Source: Acetobacteraceae bacterium (GTDB lineage Bacteria; Pseudomonadota; Alphaproteobacteria; Acetobacterales; Acetobacteraceae). Taken from it: 64,000 nt of DNA. A model generated the notes under the pieces. It made no database searches. It saw only the letters and a program-made list of their open reading frames with translations, and was not told where the DNA came from. The translations under genes and the position numbers were made by a program. The stretch is taken from contig JASHOA010000006.1 of assembly GCA_030041375.1 (NCBI GenBank), forward strand, positions 110,979 through 174,978, given 5' to 3'. This document shows, one piece after another, positions 19,633 through 30,461 of this stretch (position 1 is the first letter of the stretch; each line of letters begins with the position of its first letter).

Positions 19633-21369
19633 ATGAACCATACAACCATCAATGGATGGGTACAGATCGCCCTCTTCGGTGCGGTGCTGATCCTGCTGAC
19701 GAGGCCGCTCGGCGGCTACATGACCAGCGTGTTCGCGGGCAAGCGGACGTTTCTTTCGCCGTTGCTCCGCCCGCTCGAGCGCGGCATCTACAGGATTTGC
19801 GGCATCGATGAGACGGATGACCAGCACTGGCTGACGTATGCCGCGGCCATGCTCATATTCAGCTTTGCCGGCTTCGTCATCCTCTACGGCATCCAGCGGC
19901 TGCAGGGAATGCTGCCGTTCAATCCCGCCGGGATGAAGGCGGTTTCTCCGGATCTCTCCTTCAATACCTCGGTGAGCTTCCTCACCAACACCAACTGGCA
20001 GTCCTACGTGCCCGAGCAGACGATGAGCTATCTCACCGAGATGGCCGGTCTCACGGTGCACAATTTCGTCTCCGCGGCGACCGGGATCGCGCTGGCGCTC
20101 GGCCTGATCCGTGGCTTCGCACGGCGCTCGGCTGCGGGAATCGGCAATTTCTGGGTCGATCTCACGCGCTCCGTCCTCTACGTCCTGCTGCCGATCGCGA
20201 TCGTTTTCGCCCTGATCTTCGTCTGGCAGGGCTGCCCGCAGAACCTCGCTGCCTATACGCACGTGACAACGCTGCAGGGCGGATCGCAGATCATCGCGCA
20301 GGGGCCGGTTGCATCCCAGGAAGCGATCAAGATCCTGGGCACGAATGGCGGTGGCTTCTTCAACACCAATTCCGCGCATCCCTTCGAAAACCCGACCGCG
20401 CTGACGAACTTCCTGCAAGAACTGTTGATGCTCGCGATCGGGGCGGCACTGACCAACGTGTTCGGCCGGATGGTAGGAAATGAGCGGCAGGGCTGGGCGA
20501 TTTTCGCGGTCATGTTCGTGCTCTTTCTGGGCGGTGTCATTCCCGAATACGCGATCGAAAGCCACGGCAACCCCGCCTTTGCCGCCTTCCATGTCGATCA
20601 GGCGCCGAGCGCGATGCAGCCCGGCGGCAACATGGAAGGCAAGGAGGTGCGATTCGGGATCGCCGATTCGGCGCTCTTCACGACGACCACCACCGATGCG
20701 TCGTGCGGCGCTGTCAACAACATGCATGACAGCCTGCTGCCGCTGGCCGGCGCGGTGCCGATGGTCAATATGATGCTGGGCGAGATCATCTTCGGGGGCG
20801 TCGGTTCCGGCCTCTACGGCATGCTGCTGTTCGTCATCGTGGCAATGTTCGTGGCCGGATTGATGGTCGGGCGAACGCCGGAATATCTGGGCAAGAAGCT
20901 CGAAGCCAAGGAAGTGAAGATGGCGATGCTGGCGATCCTGATCCTGCCGCTCTCCATCCTCGGCTTCACCGCGATCGCCACGGTGGTGCCCGCCGGGCTT
21001 GCCGGCATCGCCAACAATGGTCCGCACGGCTTCTCGGAAATTCTCTATGCCTTCACCTCGGTGACCGGGAACAACGGCAGTGCCTTCGCCGGTCTCAGCG
21101 CCAACACGCCCTTCTACAACACGACGCTCGGGCTTGGGATGTTCATCGGCCGCTTCCTGATGATCGTTCCGATGCTGGCCGCCGCTGGATCGCTGGCGAA
21201 GAAGAAGATCGTGCCGGCCTCTCTCGGGACCTTTCCGACCACGAGCCCACTCTTCGTTGGCCTCGTCGTTGGCGTCATCATCATCACCGGCGGGCTGATC
21301 TATTTCCCCGCCGTGTCGCTCGGCCCGATCGTCGAGCACACCGCGATGCTGCACCACACCCTTTACTGA
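19633..21369 (+). CDS. kdpA: Potassium-transporting ATPase potassium-binding subunit KdpA
   Basis: This 578-residue membrane protein, related to SKT channels, provides the K+ selectivity filter of the high-affinity KdpFABC pump. Selectivity-loop signatures are visible: [36 protein letters not shown] and [15 protein letters not shown]. Ten or so hydrophobic segments span the sequence, and length matches the family (about 560-600). AGAGGAGCCG precedes the ATG. It is 51 bases downstream of kdpF and 21 bases ahead of kdpB. Confidence 0.96.
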   Translation: MNHTTINGWVQIALFGAVLILLTRPLGGYMTSVFAGKRTFLSPLLRPLERGIYRICGIDETDDQHWLTYAAAMLIFSFAGFVILYGIQRLQGMLPFNPAGMKAVSPDLSFNTSVSFLTNTNWQSYVPEQTMSYLTEMAGLTVHNFVSAATGIALALGLIRGFARRSAAGIGNFWVDLTRSVLYVLLPIAIVFALIFVWQGCPQNLAAYTHVTTLQGGSQIIAQGPVASQEAIKILGTNGGGFFNTNSAHPFENPTALTNFLQELLMLAIGAALTNVFGRMVGNERQGWAIFAVMFVLFLGGVIPEYAIESHGNPAFAAFHVDQAPSAMQPGGNMEGKEVRFGIADSALFTTTTTDASCGAVNNMHDSLLPLAGAVPMVNMMLGEIIFGGVGSGLYGMLLFVIVAMFVAGLMVGRTPEYLGKKLEAKEVKMAMLAILILPLSILGFTAIATVVPAGLAGIANNGPHGFSEILYAFTSVTGNNGSAFAGLSANTPFYNTTLGLGMFIGRFLMIVPMLAAAGSLAKKKIVPASLGTFPTTSPLFVGLVVGVIIITGGLIYFPAVSLGPIVEHTAMLHHTLY

Positions 21370-21390
21370 CGGGACGGGCGGAAAACCACC

Positions 21391-23496
21391 ATGGAAACGC
21401 ATGGAATACGTCGCGCGCGATCGACCGTGCTGGATCCGGCAATCCTCGTTCCGGCGGTCCGCGACTCTTTCGCCAAGCTCGATCCGCGCACCTTGATCCG
21501 CAACCCGGTGATGTTCGTGGTCGAGATCGTTGCCTGCCTGACGACGGTGACTTTCCTGCGCGGGCTCTTCACCGGCGCTCCGTATCCAGGCTTCTCGCTT
21601 CAGATCATTGTCTGGCTCTGGATCACCGTGCTGTTTGCGAACTTCGCCGAAGCCGTGGCCGAGGGGCGCGGCAAGGCGCAGGCGGCGACGTTGCGGCGCG
21701 CGCGCACCGAGACGATGGCGAAGCGGCTGCGAGGAAACGGTGGCGGGGGCTTCGAGACGGTCCCGGCGCCCGACCTTGCACCCGGCGATGTCGTGCTTGT
21801 CGAGGCGGGCGATATCATCCCGAGCGACGGCGAGGTGATCGAGGGCATCGCTTCGGTCGATGAATCGGCGATTACCGGCGAATCGGCGCCCGTGATCCGC
21901 GAGAGCGGCGGGGACCGCTCGGCGGTGACGGGCGGCACGCGCGTGCTTTCGGACTGGATCAAGGTACGGATCACGGCCGCCCAGGGCGCGACCTTTCTCG
22001 ACCGGATGATCGCCCTCGTCGAGGGTGCGGAGCGGCAGAAGACACCGAACGAGATTGCACTCAACATCCTGCTGGCCGGCCTTACCATCATCTTCGTGAT
22101 CGTCGTTGCGACCATCCCGAGCTTTGCCCACTATGCCGGCGGGTCGGTTTCCGTTGTCGTACTCGTCGCCTTGTTCGTGGCGCTGATCCCGACGACGATC
22201 GGCGCACTGCTCTCCGCGATCGGGATCGCGGGGATGGACCGGCTGGTGCGGTTCAACGTGCTCGCGATGTCGGGCCGCGCGGTCGAGGCGGCGGGGGACG
22301 TGGATACGCTGCTGCTCGACAAGACCGGAACGATCACGCTGGGCAATCGCCAGGCGGTGGAGTTCATCCCGGTGGGTGGGGCGACTGCCGTGGAGGTCGC
22401 GGACGCGGCGCAACTGGCTTCTCTTTCCGACGAGACACCCGAGGGACGCTCGATCGTTGTGCTGGCGAAGGAGAGATTCGGAATCCGCGGGCGGGAGATG
22501 GCGCCTGGCGGCCAGCGCTTTATTCCCTTCTCAGCGCAGACGCGGCTTTCGGGCATCGATTACGAGGGCGCTTCGATCCGCAAGGGCGCAGTGGATGCGG
22601 TGCTCGCCTACGTGCGGAACAAGGAGACGAACGGCGGGGGCGACACGCTCGCCGTCCGGGAGAGGGTGTCCGAAGACGCGGCGACGAAGGAGCTCAGGGC
22701 AAAAGCGGACGAGATCGCGCGCGCCGGTGGCACACCGCTTGCCGTTGCGCGTGGGGCGCGGCTGCTTGGCGTGATTCACCTCAAGGACATCGTCAAGGGT
22801 GGCATCCGGGAACGCTTCGCCGAACTGAGGCGGATGGGAATCCGGACCGTGATGATCACCGGCGACAATCCGTTGACGGCAGCGGCGATCGCGGCCGAGG
22901 CGGGCGTCGATGACTTCCTTGCCCAGGCGACGCCGGAGGCCAAGCTGGCCCTGATCCGCAAGGAGCAGGGCCAGGGCAAGCTGGTTGCGATGTGCGGGGA
23001 CGGCACCAACGACGCCCCGGCGCTGGCCCAGGCCGATGTCGGGGTCGCCATGAACACCGGCACGATGGCGGCGCGCGAGGCGGGGAACATGGTGGATCTC
23101 GACAGCGACCCCACGAAGCTGATCGAGATCGTCGAGATCGGCAAGCAGCTCCTGATGACGCGTGGGGCGCTCACGACCTTCTCGATCGCCAACGACGTCG
23201 CGAAATATTTCGCAATGATTCCAGCGATGTTCGCCGCTTTCTACCCGACGCTGAATGCGCTCAACGTGATGGGGCTCGGCAACCCGCGTTCGGCGATTCT
23301 CTCGGCGATCATTTTCAATGCGCTGATCATCGTGGTGCTGATTCCGCTGGCGCTGAGCGGAGTGAAATACCGCCCGATCGGAGCGGCGAGGATCCTGCGC
23401 CGGAACCTGCTGATCTATGGCCTCGGGGGCATCATAGCGCCCTTCGTTGGGATCAAGCTGATCGACATGCTGGTCACAGCCGTCGGGCTCGCTTAG
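21391..23496 (+). CDS. kdpB: Potassium-transporting P-type ATPase subunit KdpB
   Basis: This 701-residue catalytic P-type ATPase has the phosphorylation motif [11 protein letters not shown] (Asp310) and actuator loop [10 protein letters not shown]. The nucleotide-domain marker is [20 protein letters not shown], and the hinge motifs are [22 protein letters not shown] and [21 protein letters not shown]. The C-terminal membrane segments ([35 protein letters not shown]) are complete. It couples ATP hydrolysis to K+ movement through KdpA. Confidence 0.96.
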   Translation: METHGIRRARSTVLDPAILVPAVRDSFAKLDPRTLIRNPVMFVVEIVACLTTVTFLRGLFTGAPYPGFSLQIIVWLWITVLFANFAEAVAEGRGKAQAATLRRARTETMAKRLRGNGGGGFETVPAPDLAPGDVVLVEAGDIIPSDGEVIEGIASVDESAITGESAPVIRESGGDRSAVTGGTRVLSDWIKVRITAAQGATFLDRMIALVEGAERQKTPNEIALNILLAGLTIIFVIVVATIPSFAHYAGGSVSVVVLVALFVALIPTTIGALLSAIGIAGMDRLVRFNVLAMSGRAVEAAGDVDTLLLDKTGTITLGNRQAVEFIPVGGATAVEVADAAQLASLSDETPEGRSIVVLAKERFGIRGREMAPGGQRFIPFSAQTRLSGIDYEGASIRKGAVDAVLAYVRNKETNGGGDTLAVRERVSEDAATKELRAKADEIARAGGTPLAVARGARLLGVIHLKDIVKGGIRERFAELRRMGIRTVMITGDNPLTAAAIAAEAGVDDFLAQATPEAKLALIRKEQGQGKLVAMCGDGTNDAPALAQADVGVAMNTGTMAAREAGNMVDLDSDPTKLIEIVEIGKQLLMTRGALTTFSIANDVAKYFAMIPAMFAAFYPTLNALNVMGLGNPRSAILSAIIFNALIIVVLIPLALSGVKYRPIGAARILRRNLLIYGLGGIIAPFVGIKLIDMLVTAVGLA

Positions 23497-23508
23497 GGAA
23501 TCATTGCC

Positions 23509-24111
23509 ATGTTGCAACATATCCGCCCGGCAATCGTGATGATCATCGCCATGACCGTCATCACCGGCCTCGCCTATCCGCTCGCGATGACAGCCGTCGC
23601 CCAGCTTGTGTTCCCCTACCAGGCGAACGGCAGCCTGATCCGCGTCAAGGGCAAGGTGATCGGCTCGGTGCTGATCGGCCAGGAGTTCACGTCACCGCGC
23701 TACTTCCATCCGCGGCCCTCGGCCACCACGGAGCCGGATCCGAAGGACCCCACGAAGACGATCAGCGTGCCCTATGCGGCAGACAATTCTTCGGGCTCGA
23801 ACCTGGGACCAACGTCGAAGGCGCTCGTCAGTGGCGTGCAGGCGGAGGCGGCGAAGCTCGCGCGCGAAAACCCGGCCACAGCCATTCCGGTCGACCTGGT
23901 GACGAACTCGGGCAGCGGGCTCGATCCGGACATCACGCCCGCCGGCGCGCTTTTCCAGGTGCCGAGAATTGCCAAGGCGCGCGGCCTCCCGGATGAGACG
24001 GTGCGCCGGCTCGTGCTTGCGCATATCGATCCGCGCTTCCTCGGCATCCTGGGTGAACCGCACGTCAACGTGCTCGAACTCAACCTCGCGCTCGACGCGG
24101 TCAATCCGTAA
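23509..24111 (+). CDS. kdpC: Potassium-transporting ATPase subunit KdpC
   Basis: This 200-residue subunit has one N-terminal membrane helix ([23 protein letters not shown]) and a periplasmic domain. Family blocks are [64 protein letters not shown] and [15 protein letters not shown]. It stabilises KdpAB and influences ATP binding. It follows kdpB by 12 bases. Confidence 0.95.
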   Translation: MLQHIRPAIVMIIAMTVITGLAYPLAMTAVAQLVFPYQANGSLIRVKGKVIGSVLIGQEFTSPRYFHPRPSATTEPDPKDPTKTISVPYAADNSSGSNLGPTSKALVSGVQAEAAKLARENPATAIPVDLVTNSGSGLDPDITPAGALFQVPRIAKARGLPDETVRRLVLAHIDPRFLGILGEPHVNVLELNLALDAVNP

Positions 24112-24168
24112 GCGGGCCGGGGGGACGCCGGCGCTGGATTACCCAGCGGTGGGGTATAACGCAGGGCG

Positions 24169-26859
24169 ATGAGCGATTCGGGCGAGCGGCGACCATCGGC
24201 GGACGCCCTGCTGGAGGCAGAGGCGCGGCGGCATGAGGGCCGGCTGAAGGTATTTCTCGGGGCCGCGCCGGGAGTCGGCAAAACCTTCTCGATGCTGACC
24301 GTGGCACAGGCGCGACGGCGCGAGGGGGGCGATGTCGTCATCGGGATCGTCGAGACGCACGGACGCATCGAGACGGAGAAGCTGCTCGAGGGACTCGAGG
24401 TCGTTCCGCGGCGGTGCGAGGAATACAAAGGGAAGACGCTCGAGGAAATGGACCTCGACGCGATTCTCGCACGGCGGCCGCGCCTGGTGCTGGTGGATGA
24501 GCTTGCCCACGCCAACGCACCCGGCAGCCGGCATCCGAAGCGCTATCTCGATGTCGAAGAACTGTTGGCGGCTGGCATCGACGTGTTCACCACACTCAAC
24601 ATCCAGCATGTGGAGAGCCTGAACGACGTGGTTGCCAGCATCACGCGCATTCGCGTGCGTGAGACGGTGCCGGATTCGGTTCTCGACCGGGCGGACGAGA
24701 TCGAGCTTGTCGATCTGACGTCCGAGGATCTGATTCAGCGGCTCAAGGAAGGCAAGGTCTATGTGCCGCACCAGGCCGAGCGTGCCATCCGGCATTATTT
24801 TTCGCCCGGCAACCTGACGGCACTTCGCGAGCTGGCACTCAGGCGTACGGCCGAGCGTGTCGATGATCAAATGGTGAATTACATGCGCCGGCATGCGATT
24901 GCCGGCCCGTGGGCGGCCGGGGAGCGGGTGCTGGTCGCGGTCAGCGGAGAGCCGGGCAGCGCGGTGCTGGTGCGGCATGCGCGACGGGCCGCCGACCGTT
25001 TGCGGGCGCCGTGGGCGGCTATTCATGTCGAGACGGCGCGAAGCCTTCGCATGGGTTCGAGCGAACGGGCGCGGATCACGGAGGCGCTGGGGCTGGCAGA
25101 GCGACTGGGTGCGGAGGCGGTGACGATTCCCGGCCAGAACGTGGCCGAGACGATCCTGGAATATGCGCGGGCCAACAATTTCACTCACGTCATCATCGCC
25201 AAGCCAAGGCGATTCCGTTGGGCGGCGGCGATCTGGGGCTCGGTGACGGACCACCTGCTGCGCCATGCGGGCGAGATCAGCGTGCATGTCATTGCGGCGA
25301 AGGAGGAGGAGAAGCCGCGGGCGGAGAAGTGGTTCGAGGCGGGCGAGGCGGTGCGGCCTGCGGCCTGGGCGGGGAGTCTCGGGTTCGTGGCCGCGGCGAT
25401 CGGGATTTCGGTGCTGCTGCATGACGTGGCCGGCATTGCCGACGTGGCCGAGGTGTTTCTCACCGCCGTGCTGGCGGCAGCGGTCACCTATGGACTCTGG
25501 CCGTCGTTGCTTGCCTGTCTTGCGAGCGTGCTCGCGTTCAACTTCTTTTTTCTGCCCCCGCTCTATACTTTCACGATCTCCGATCCTGCGAACATCGTCT
25601 CGCTGTTCTTCTTCACCGTGGTGGCGCTGATCGCAAGCCAGCTCGCGGCAAGGGTGCGGGCGCAGGCGGTGGTGGCGCGCGGGCGCGCACGCACGACCGA
25701 GGAGCTTTATTCCTTCAGCCGCAAGCTCGCGGTGGCGGTGACACTGGATGATTTGTTGTGGGCGACGTGCCATCAGATCGCACGCATGCTAAAGGCGAGC
25801 GTGGTGCTACTGCTTCCGGAGGGTGAGAAGCTCACGGTGCGGGCGGGTTATCCGCCAGAGGACCGCCTGGACGATGCCGACGTTGCGGCGGCGAGCTGGA
25901 GCTGGAAGCACAATCGCGAGGCGGGGCGCGGGGCCGACACACTGCCAGGGGCGCGGCGGCTGTTCGTTCCGATCGAGACCGGGCGGGGCGTGCTCGGGGT
26001 GCTCGGTCTCGATCGCGATGCGCCGGGTGTGCTTGTCGGCCCTGACGAGCGACGGCTGCTCGATGCGCTGCTCGGTCAGGCGGCGCTGGCGATCGAGCGG
26101 ATCATGCTGGCCTCGGATCTCGATCGGGCGCGGCTTGCGGCCGAGAGCGAGCGGCTGCGCACCGCCCTCCTCACCTCGATCTCACATGACCTCAGAACGC
26201 CGCTGGCGAGCATTCTCGGCTCGGCAACGAGCCTGCTGGCAAAGGGGGCGAGGCTCGAGCCGCGCACCGAAGCGGAGCTGCTTGGACTGATCCGCGACGA
26301 GGCGGAGCGGCTCAACCGCTTCATCGACAATCTGCTCGACATGACGCGACTGGAAGCCGGATCATTCGAGCCGAACCGGGTACCGACCGACATCACGGAT
26401 GTGATCGGCACTGCACTTGCGCGGGCGGAGCGGATGCTGGCGCGGCACGAGGTGGAGGTGGTGATTGCGCCTGACCTGCCGCTCTTGCAACTGGATGGGG
26501 TGCTGCTCGAGCAGGTTCTGCTGAACCTCTTGGACAATGCCGCGAAGTATGCACCGGCGGGATCGAAGATCGAGGTTGCCGCGGGACGCAAGGGCGGGGC
26601 GGTGCAGATTTGCGTGCGCGATGAGGGGGTGGGGATTCCTGCCGAGGATCTGGAGCGGATCTTCGAGAAGTTCTATCGCGTCCGGCGGGCGGACCGACGG
26701 CCGGCTGGCACCGGGCTTGGGCTCGCCATTTGTCGCGGCTTCGTCGAGGCGATGGGGGGAACGATCCGGGCAGCAAACCGGACAGACCGTTCAGGGGCGG
26801 TGTTCACGGTAACGTTTGCGGAGGCGGGCGGGAATGCGGGCGCGGTGGCGGCGGCATGA
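24169..26859 (+). CDS. kdpD: Potassium/turgor sensor histidine kinase KdpD
   Basis: This 896-residue kinase starts with the KdpD N-terminal domain (Walker A GAAPGVGKTFSML at about residues 31-43, VDELAHANAPGSRHPKRY). A universal-stress-like domain follows (about 245-380), then four close transmembrane segments (about 395-500) and a GAF-like domain (about 510-640). The HisKA box has His673 in SISHDLRTPLAS, and the HATPase domain has NLLDNAAKYAP, DEGVGIP and GTGLGLAICRGF. It senses K+ limitation and controls KdpE. The stop overlaps kdpE (ATGA). Confidence 0.95.
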   Translation: MSDSGERRPSADALLEAEARRHEGRLKVFLGAAPGVGKTFSMLTVAQARRREGGDVVIGIVETHGRIETEKLLEGLEVVPRRCEEYKGKTLEEMDLDAILARRPRLVLVDELAHANAPGSRHPKRYLDVEELLAAGIDVFTTLNIQHVESLNDVVASITRIRVRETVPDSVLDRADEIELVDLTSEDLIQRLKEGKVYVPHQAERAIRHYFSPGNLTALRELALRRTAERVDDQMVNYMRRHAIAGPWAAGERVLVAVSGEPGSAVLVRHARRAADRLRAPWAAIHVETARSLRMGSSERARITEALGLAERLGAEAVTIPGQNVAETILEYARANNFTHVIIAKPRRFRWAAAIWGSVTDHLLRHAGEISVHVIAAKEEEKPRAEKWFEAGEAVRPAAWAGSLGFVAAAIGISVLLHDVAGIADVAEVFLTAVLAAAVTYGLWPSLLACLASVLAFNFFFLPPLYTFTISDPANIVSLFFFTVVALIASQLAARVRAQAVVARGRARTTEELYSFSRKLAVAVTLDDLLWATCHQIARMLKASVVLLLPEGEKLTVRAGYPPEDRLDDADVAAASWSWKHNREAGRGADTLPGARRLFVPIETGRGVLGVLGLDRDAPGVLVGPDERRLLDALLGQAALAIERIMLASDLDRARLAAESERLRTALLTSISHDLRTPLASILGSATSLLAKGARLEPRTEAELLGLIRDEAERLNRFIDNLLDMTRLEAGSFEPNRVPTDITDVIGTALARAERMLARHEVEVVIAPDLPLLQLDGVLLEQVLLNLLDNAAKYAPAGSKIEVAAGRKGGAVQICVRDEGVGIPAEDLERIFEKFYRVRRADRRPAGTGLGLAICRGFVEAMGGTIRAANRTDRSGAVFTVTFAEAGGNAGAVAAA

Positions 26860-27575
26860 GCCCTGAGCGGGCGAACGCGATGCGGGTGCTGGTCGTTGAC
26901 GACGAGCCGGCGATCCTGCGCTTTCTGCGGGCGGGATTGGGGAGCCATGGCTACGGCGTGATCGAGGCGAGAACGGCTGACGAAGCATTGTCGGAGGTCA
27001 GGCGGAAGGCGGCAGATGTGGTCGTGCTGGATCTCGGCCTGCCGGACCGCGACGGGCTCGAACTCATTCCCGAAATGCGGGCTGCGGATGCCGGGGTGCC
27101 GATCATCGTGCTTTCGAGTCGGGGCGATGAGAAGTCCAAGGTTGCGGCGCTTGATGGCGGGGCGGATGATTATGTCGCAAAGCCGTTCGGGATGGAGGAG
27201 TTGCTCGCGCGCATCCGCGCCGCGGCACGGCACAAGCTGGCGCAACAGGGTGAGTTGCCAGTTTTCCGGAGCGGCGGACTTGCGGTCGATCTGGTGCGAC
27301 GGATCGTCACGGTGCGGGGGGAAGAGATCAAGCTCACGCCGCGCGAATGGGATTTGCTGCGTCTGTTGATTGCGCATGCCGGTAAAGTACTGACCCACCG
27401 TTTCCTGCTGCGCGAGGTCTGGGGCGGGGAGACCGACGTCCAGTACCTCAGGATTTACGTCCGCGCGCTCAGGCAGAAGATCGAAAAGGAGCCGGAACGG
27501 CCGCGGCTCATTCTGACCGAGACCGGGGTCGGGTACCGGTTGCGGGCGGCGGAGGAATCCGAGGTCGGGGGGTAG
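26856..27575 (+). CDS. kdpE: KDP operon response regulator KdpE
   Basis: This 239-residue OmpR-family regulator has a receiver domain with VLVVDDEPAILRFLR, phospho-acceptor Asp59 in VVLDLGLPDRDGLELI, and the Lys in DDYVAKPFGMEELLARI. A winged-helix domain (IKLTPREWDLLRLLIAHAGKVLTHR...YLRIYVRALRQKIE) follows. I use the ATG at 26856, overlapping the kdpD stop; an in-frame ATG upstream lies within kdpD. It activates the kdpFABC promoter upon phosphorylation. Confidence 0.95.
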   Translation: MSPERANAMRVLVVDDEPAILRFLRAGLGSHGYGVIEARTADEALSEVRRKAADVVVLDLGLPDRDGLELIPEMRAADAGVPIIVLSSRGDEKSKVAALDGGADDYVAKPFGMEELLARIRAAARHKLAQQGELPVFRSGGLAVDLVRRIVTVRGEEIKLTPREWDLLRLLIAHAGKVLTHRFLLREVWGGETDVQYLRIYVRALRQKIEKEPERPRLILTETGVGYRLRAAEESEVGG

Positions 27576-27586
27576 AGAGAGCCGGG

Positions 27587-28054
27587 ATGGAGCTGAACAC
27601 GTTTCTTGCGCCGGAAAGGGTGGTCGTGGACCTTGCCGTTGCGGACAAAGAGGCGCTGCTGGTGGAGCTGGGGTGCCGTGCCGGGGCCATGCTCGGGATG
27701 GAGGGCGAGGCGATCACCCAAGCGCTCGAGAATCGTGAGAAGCTTGGTTCGACGGGACTGGGCTCCGGATTCGCCCTGCCGCATGCGCGGCTCGAGGGGT
27801 TGGACCGGTTCTTCGGGATGTTCGTGCGCCTGGCGCGGCCGATCCCTTTCGATTCGGTGGACGATTTGCCGGTGTCGCTCGTCTTCCTGCTGCTGAGCCC
27901 GAGCGCTGCCTCGGCAGGCGAGCACCTGGCCGCACTGGCGGCGATCTCGCGGCGGATGAGAGATCCGGAAATGGTGCGGCGGCTCCGCTCTCGGACGACA
28001 GCAGCGCGGCTGTTTGCGGATCTCGTTGGCGGAGGCGGCAAAGAAGCAGCGTGA
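27587..28054 (+). CDS. ptsN: PTS EIIA-Ntr-like protein (PtsN family)
   Basis: This 155-residue PTS EIIA type-2 domain protein has the phosphorylatable His66 in GFALPHARLEGLDRFFGMF and VSLVFLLLSPSAASAGEHLAALAAISRRMRD, typical of EIIA-Ntr. It starts 11 bases after kdpE on the same strand, so it is very likely in the kdp operon. In enterobacteria dephospho-EIIA-Ntr binds KdpD and stimulates the kinase (established knowledge); an equivalent link here is inferred from adjacency. It may be a kdp-dedicated paralog rather than the housekeeping ptsN, which usually sits near rpoN. Confidence 0.85.
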   Translation: MELNTFLAPERVVVDLAVADKEALLVELGCRAGAMLGMEGEAITQALENREKLGSTGLGSGFALPHARLEGLDRFFGMFVRLARPIPFDSVDDLPVSLVFLLLSPSAASAGEHLAALAAISRRMRDPEMVRRLRSRTTAARLFADLVGGGGKEAA

Positions 28055-28056
28055 TC

Positions 28057-28081
28057 GCCACGCGTTTCCGGTGTGCGTGGC
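28057..28081. terminator. Hairpin between convergent ptsN and PLP-enzyme genes
   Basis: GCCACGC and GCGTGGC form a perfect 7-bp stem with an 11-base loop exactly in the 29-base gap between two convergent stop codons. No T-tract is present, so it is at best a weak bidirectional terminator or an mRNA 3'-end stabiliser. Confidence 0.4.
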
Positions 28082-28083
28082 CC

Positions 28084-29370
28084 TCAATAGACGGCGCTCA
28101 CCTCCGGTGCGTTCACCGGCGGTGCGGCAGCAACCGCCGCGGCGAGGTCCTCGAGGTAGCGGTTCCGCACAGGCTCGTGCAGCAGCGAAGCCATCATGTG
28201 CAGGCCGGGCGGTTTTCGCACCAGCCCGGGCACCCATCCGCGCGCCTCCATCGCGCGTGCGACCGCCGCCATATCGACGGCCGCCGACCCAAAGGCCAGA
28301 ATCGTGAGTTCCGGGCGGCCGAAGACGCGCATCCCGGGAATGGCTTCGATTCCCGCAATGTATGCATCGCGCATCACGAGGAGCCGGCGAGCGAGATCGC
28401 GATAACCGTCGCGGCCGAGAAAGTTGAGCACCGCCCAGGCAGCGGCCACGGCACCGCCCGGACGCGTGCCGACAAATGTACTGGTTCTAAAACGACCGCT
28501 CGGCCAGACATCGAGATCGAAGCGGGCGGCATCGGCGCGCCTGGTGTCCCGGAAGAGGATCGTCGAAGCAGGTTTCGGGCAGAAGCCGAACTTGTGCAGG
28601 TCGGCCGAGAGCGAGGTGACGCCCGGCAGAGCGAAATCGAATTCGGGGATCGGATAGCCGATATCGCATGCGAAGGGTGCGAGATAGCCCCCGACACAGG
28701 CATCGACGTGCAGCCATATGCTGCACGAGAGTGCAAGCTCTGAGAGATCGGCAATCGGGTCGATGCATCCATAGGGAAAGCATGGAACGGAGCCGGCGAG
28801 GAGGACGGTCTCGTGGTCGATGGCGGCGGCCATCGCGCCGGTGTCCGCGCGGAGATCGTTCGCCACGGCAACCCGGCGCACCTCGAGATCCATCAACAAG
28901 GCGGCCTTGTCGAACGCGGGATGCGCCGTCTCCGGCAGCACGAGGTTGCCGTGCGCGAGGGGCCGTTCCGATCGTGTGCGGGCGAAATCGCGACCGGCTT
29001 TGACTGCGAGCAGGATGCTCTCGGTGCCGCCGGAGGTCATGGCGGCGGTAGCACCGGGAGGTGCATGGAACAGGTCGAGCGCCATGTCGGCAACTTCCTC
29101 TTCCATGCGCGCGAGGCTTCTAAACGCACGACGGGCGCCGAGAGCGTTCTCGGAAAAGAAGGCAAGGTAGGCCTCGCGACCGATTTCCTCGATTTCGGGC
29201 AGTGCGCCGAACACATAGAGAGGCACACGACCGCCGCGCCAGTCGGCGTCAGCATGGCGCATCCGTTCGAGCGAAGAAACGATTTCCCCGTGCGGCAGGC
29301 TATGCGCCGGGAAGGTGGTTCGCACCCTCACCGGCGATTGCCTGGCGTCGAGGACGCTATTTGCATGCAC
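28084..29370 (-). CDS. PLP-dependent lyase/decarboxylase of the sphingosine-1-phosphate lyase type
   Basis: This 428-residue group II decarboxylase-fold enzyme has MTSGGTESILLAVKAGRD (PLP phosphate loop), WLHVDACVGGYLAPF (PLP Asp) and the Schiff-base Lys260 in LSADLHKFGFCPKPAS. The N-terminal DADWRGGRVPLYVF block and the HKFG motif are those of sphingosine-1-phosphate lyase-like proteins rather than glutamate decarboxylase. It begins inside the 3' end of the ABC binding-protein gene (14-base overlap), so it is translated with the importer and probably acts on the imported compound or its product. The substrate is unknown; amino-sulfonate, phosphorylated amino alcohol or amino acid are all open. 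Confidence 0.78.
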   Translation of the reverse strand: MHANSVLDARQSPVRVRTTFPAHSLPHGEIVSSLERMRHADADWRGGRVPLYVFGALPEIEEIGREAYLAFFSENALGARRAFRSLARMEEEVADMALDLFHAPPGATAAMTSGGTESILLAVKAGRDFARTRSERPLAHGNLVLPETAHPAFDKAALLMDLEVRRVAVANDLRADTGAMAAAIDHETVLLAGSVPCFPYGCIDPIADLSELALSCSIWLHVDACVGGYLAPFACDIGYPIPEFDFALPGVTSLSADLHKFGFCPKPASTILFRDTRRADAARFDLDVWPSGRFRTSTFVGTRPGGAVAAAWAVLNFLGRDGYRDLARRLLVMRDAYIAGIEAIPGMRVFGRPELTILAFGSAAVDMAAVARAMEARGWVPGLVRKPPGLHMMASLLHEPVRNRYLEDLAAAVAAAPPVNAPEVSAVY

Positions 29371-30436
29371 CCTTCAGCGCCGCGTCGACGAAGCTCGGAT
29401 CGACGGCGGCGGCAATCTCACCGGTGGACGGAACCGTCATCACGGTGCCGCTTTTGAGCAGGAAGTCAGCACTCTTGAGATAAGCTTCCCGGACGACCTT
29501 GGTTTCTGCGATGTTCGCACCCGGGGCTCCAAGCCATTCGGTCTGCTGCTTGAGTGTCAACTCCGGCCACAACTCCGAGCCTTTGACTGCCATGTCCGGG
29601 GGTTCACCGAGCAAGGGTGCGGCAGCCGCGAAATAATGCGCCCGGTCGGGCCCCACCATCGCATCGCTCGCCGCCGCGACGGCGCAGACGATGCTCTGGG
29701 TCAGTGCCTTTTGCCTGGTTGCCAGCTTGCGCGAGACGACGAGGACGTTGAGGGAAGGGTAGCCGAGTTCGGCGATTGCCGCTGCCGTCGTCCACATCTT
29801 GGTATCGGGCCGCGCCATCAGCGGCACGCCGGTGCCGAAATCGACATAGACGGCGTTCAGACTGCCGGCGAGGAACGCTGCGGATGCCGCTGCGTCAGAG
29901 GCGAACGGCACCACATGCACCTTGTCGATCAATCCTTGGTGCCGGAGATACCCCTTGAGCTCGTAGTCCTCGGACGAGCCGACGAGGTCGCCGATGCTCT
30001 GGCCTGCGAGGTCTTCGGTCTTGTGGATCGCACGCGTGTTCACGTAGAGGCCGGCGCCGTCATAACTCTCGGCGAACACGACAACGAGCGGGGTGCGTGC
30101 GGCAAGCGCACCCACCACCGGCGGGTTGCCCACTCCTTCGACGACATCGAAGGAGCCGGCGCGCATCGCGGCGAGCGCTGCGACGCCGCTGTTGATGGGC
30201 ACGAACTTGATGTCCGCCGGTATCATTTTTTTCAGGGAGTCCTGCGTTCCGATGAGTGCGCCCGGGCTCGAGACCATGCCCTGGAAATATCCCCAGGTGA
30301 TCGCCGGTTGCGCGGCGGCTGAGATGGAGGCGGCACCCAGGCAGGACAATCCGCAGGCGCCGGCGATCAGCGCGGCAAGCGCCCACGCTTTGCGGAACCG
30401 CTCTGCCAGGCCATTGCGGTTTGGCTTCAATTGCAT
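29357..30436 (-). CDS. TauA/SsuA-type ABC transporter substrate-binding protein
   Basis: This 359-residue periplasmic protein has a long signal peptide (hydrophobic core AWALAALIAGACGLSCLGAA, likely cut after SAAA). The mature start ITWGYFQGMVSSPGAL and MRAGSFDVVEGVGNPPVVGAL follow the taurine/aliphatic-sulfonate binding-protein pattern, in which D-[VI]-x-x-[GV] contacts the substrate. It lies between the permease gene (65-base gap with a palindrome) and the PLP enzyme gene. The specificity within the nitrate/sulfonate/taurine class cannot be told from sequence alone. Confidence 0.8.
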   Translation of the reverse strand: MQLKPNRNGLAERFRKAWALAALIAGACGLSCLGAASISAAAQPAITWGYFQGMVSSPGALIGTQDSLKKMIPADIKFVPINSGVAALAAMRAGSFDVVEGVGNPPVVGALAARTPLVVVFAESYDGAGLYVNTRAIHKTEDLAGQSIGDLVGSSEDYELKGYLRHQGLIDKVHVVPFASDAAASAAFLAGSLNAVYVDFGTGVPLMARPDTKMWTTAAAIAELGYPSLNVLVVSRKLATRQKALTQSIVCAVAAASDAMVGPDRAHYFAAAAPLLGEPPDMAVKGSELWPELTLKQQTEWLGAPGANIAETKVVREAYLKSADFLLKSGTVMTVPSTGEIAAAVDPSFVDAALKGACK

Positions 30437-30461
30437 TGCACGCTGCTCCCTCCGCGGTCCT

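Noticed and set aside
19507..22413. Very long minus-strand frame (968 codons) opposite kdpA/kdpB
   Set aside because: Extreme Arg/His/Glu/Gln composition and exact opposition to conserved kdp genes show it is a shadow frame.
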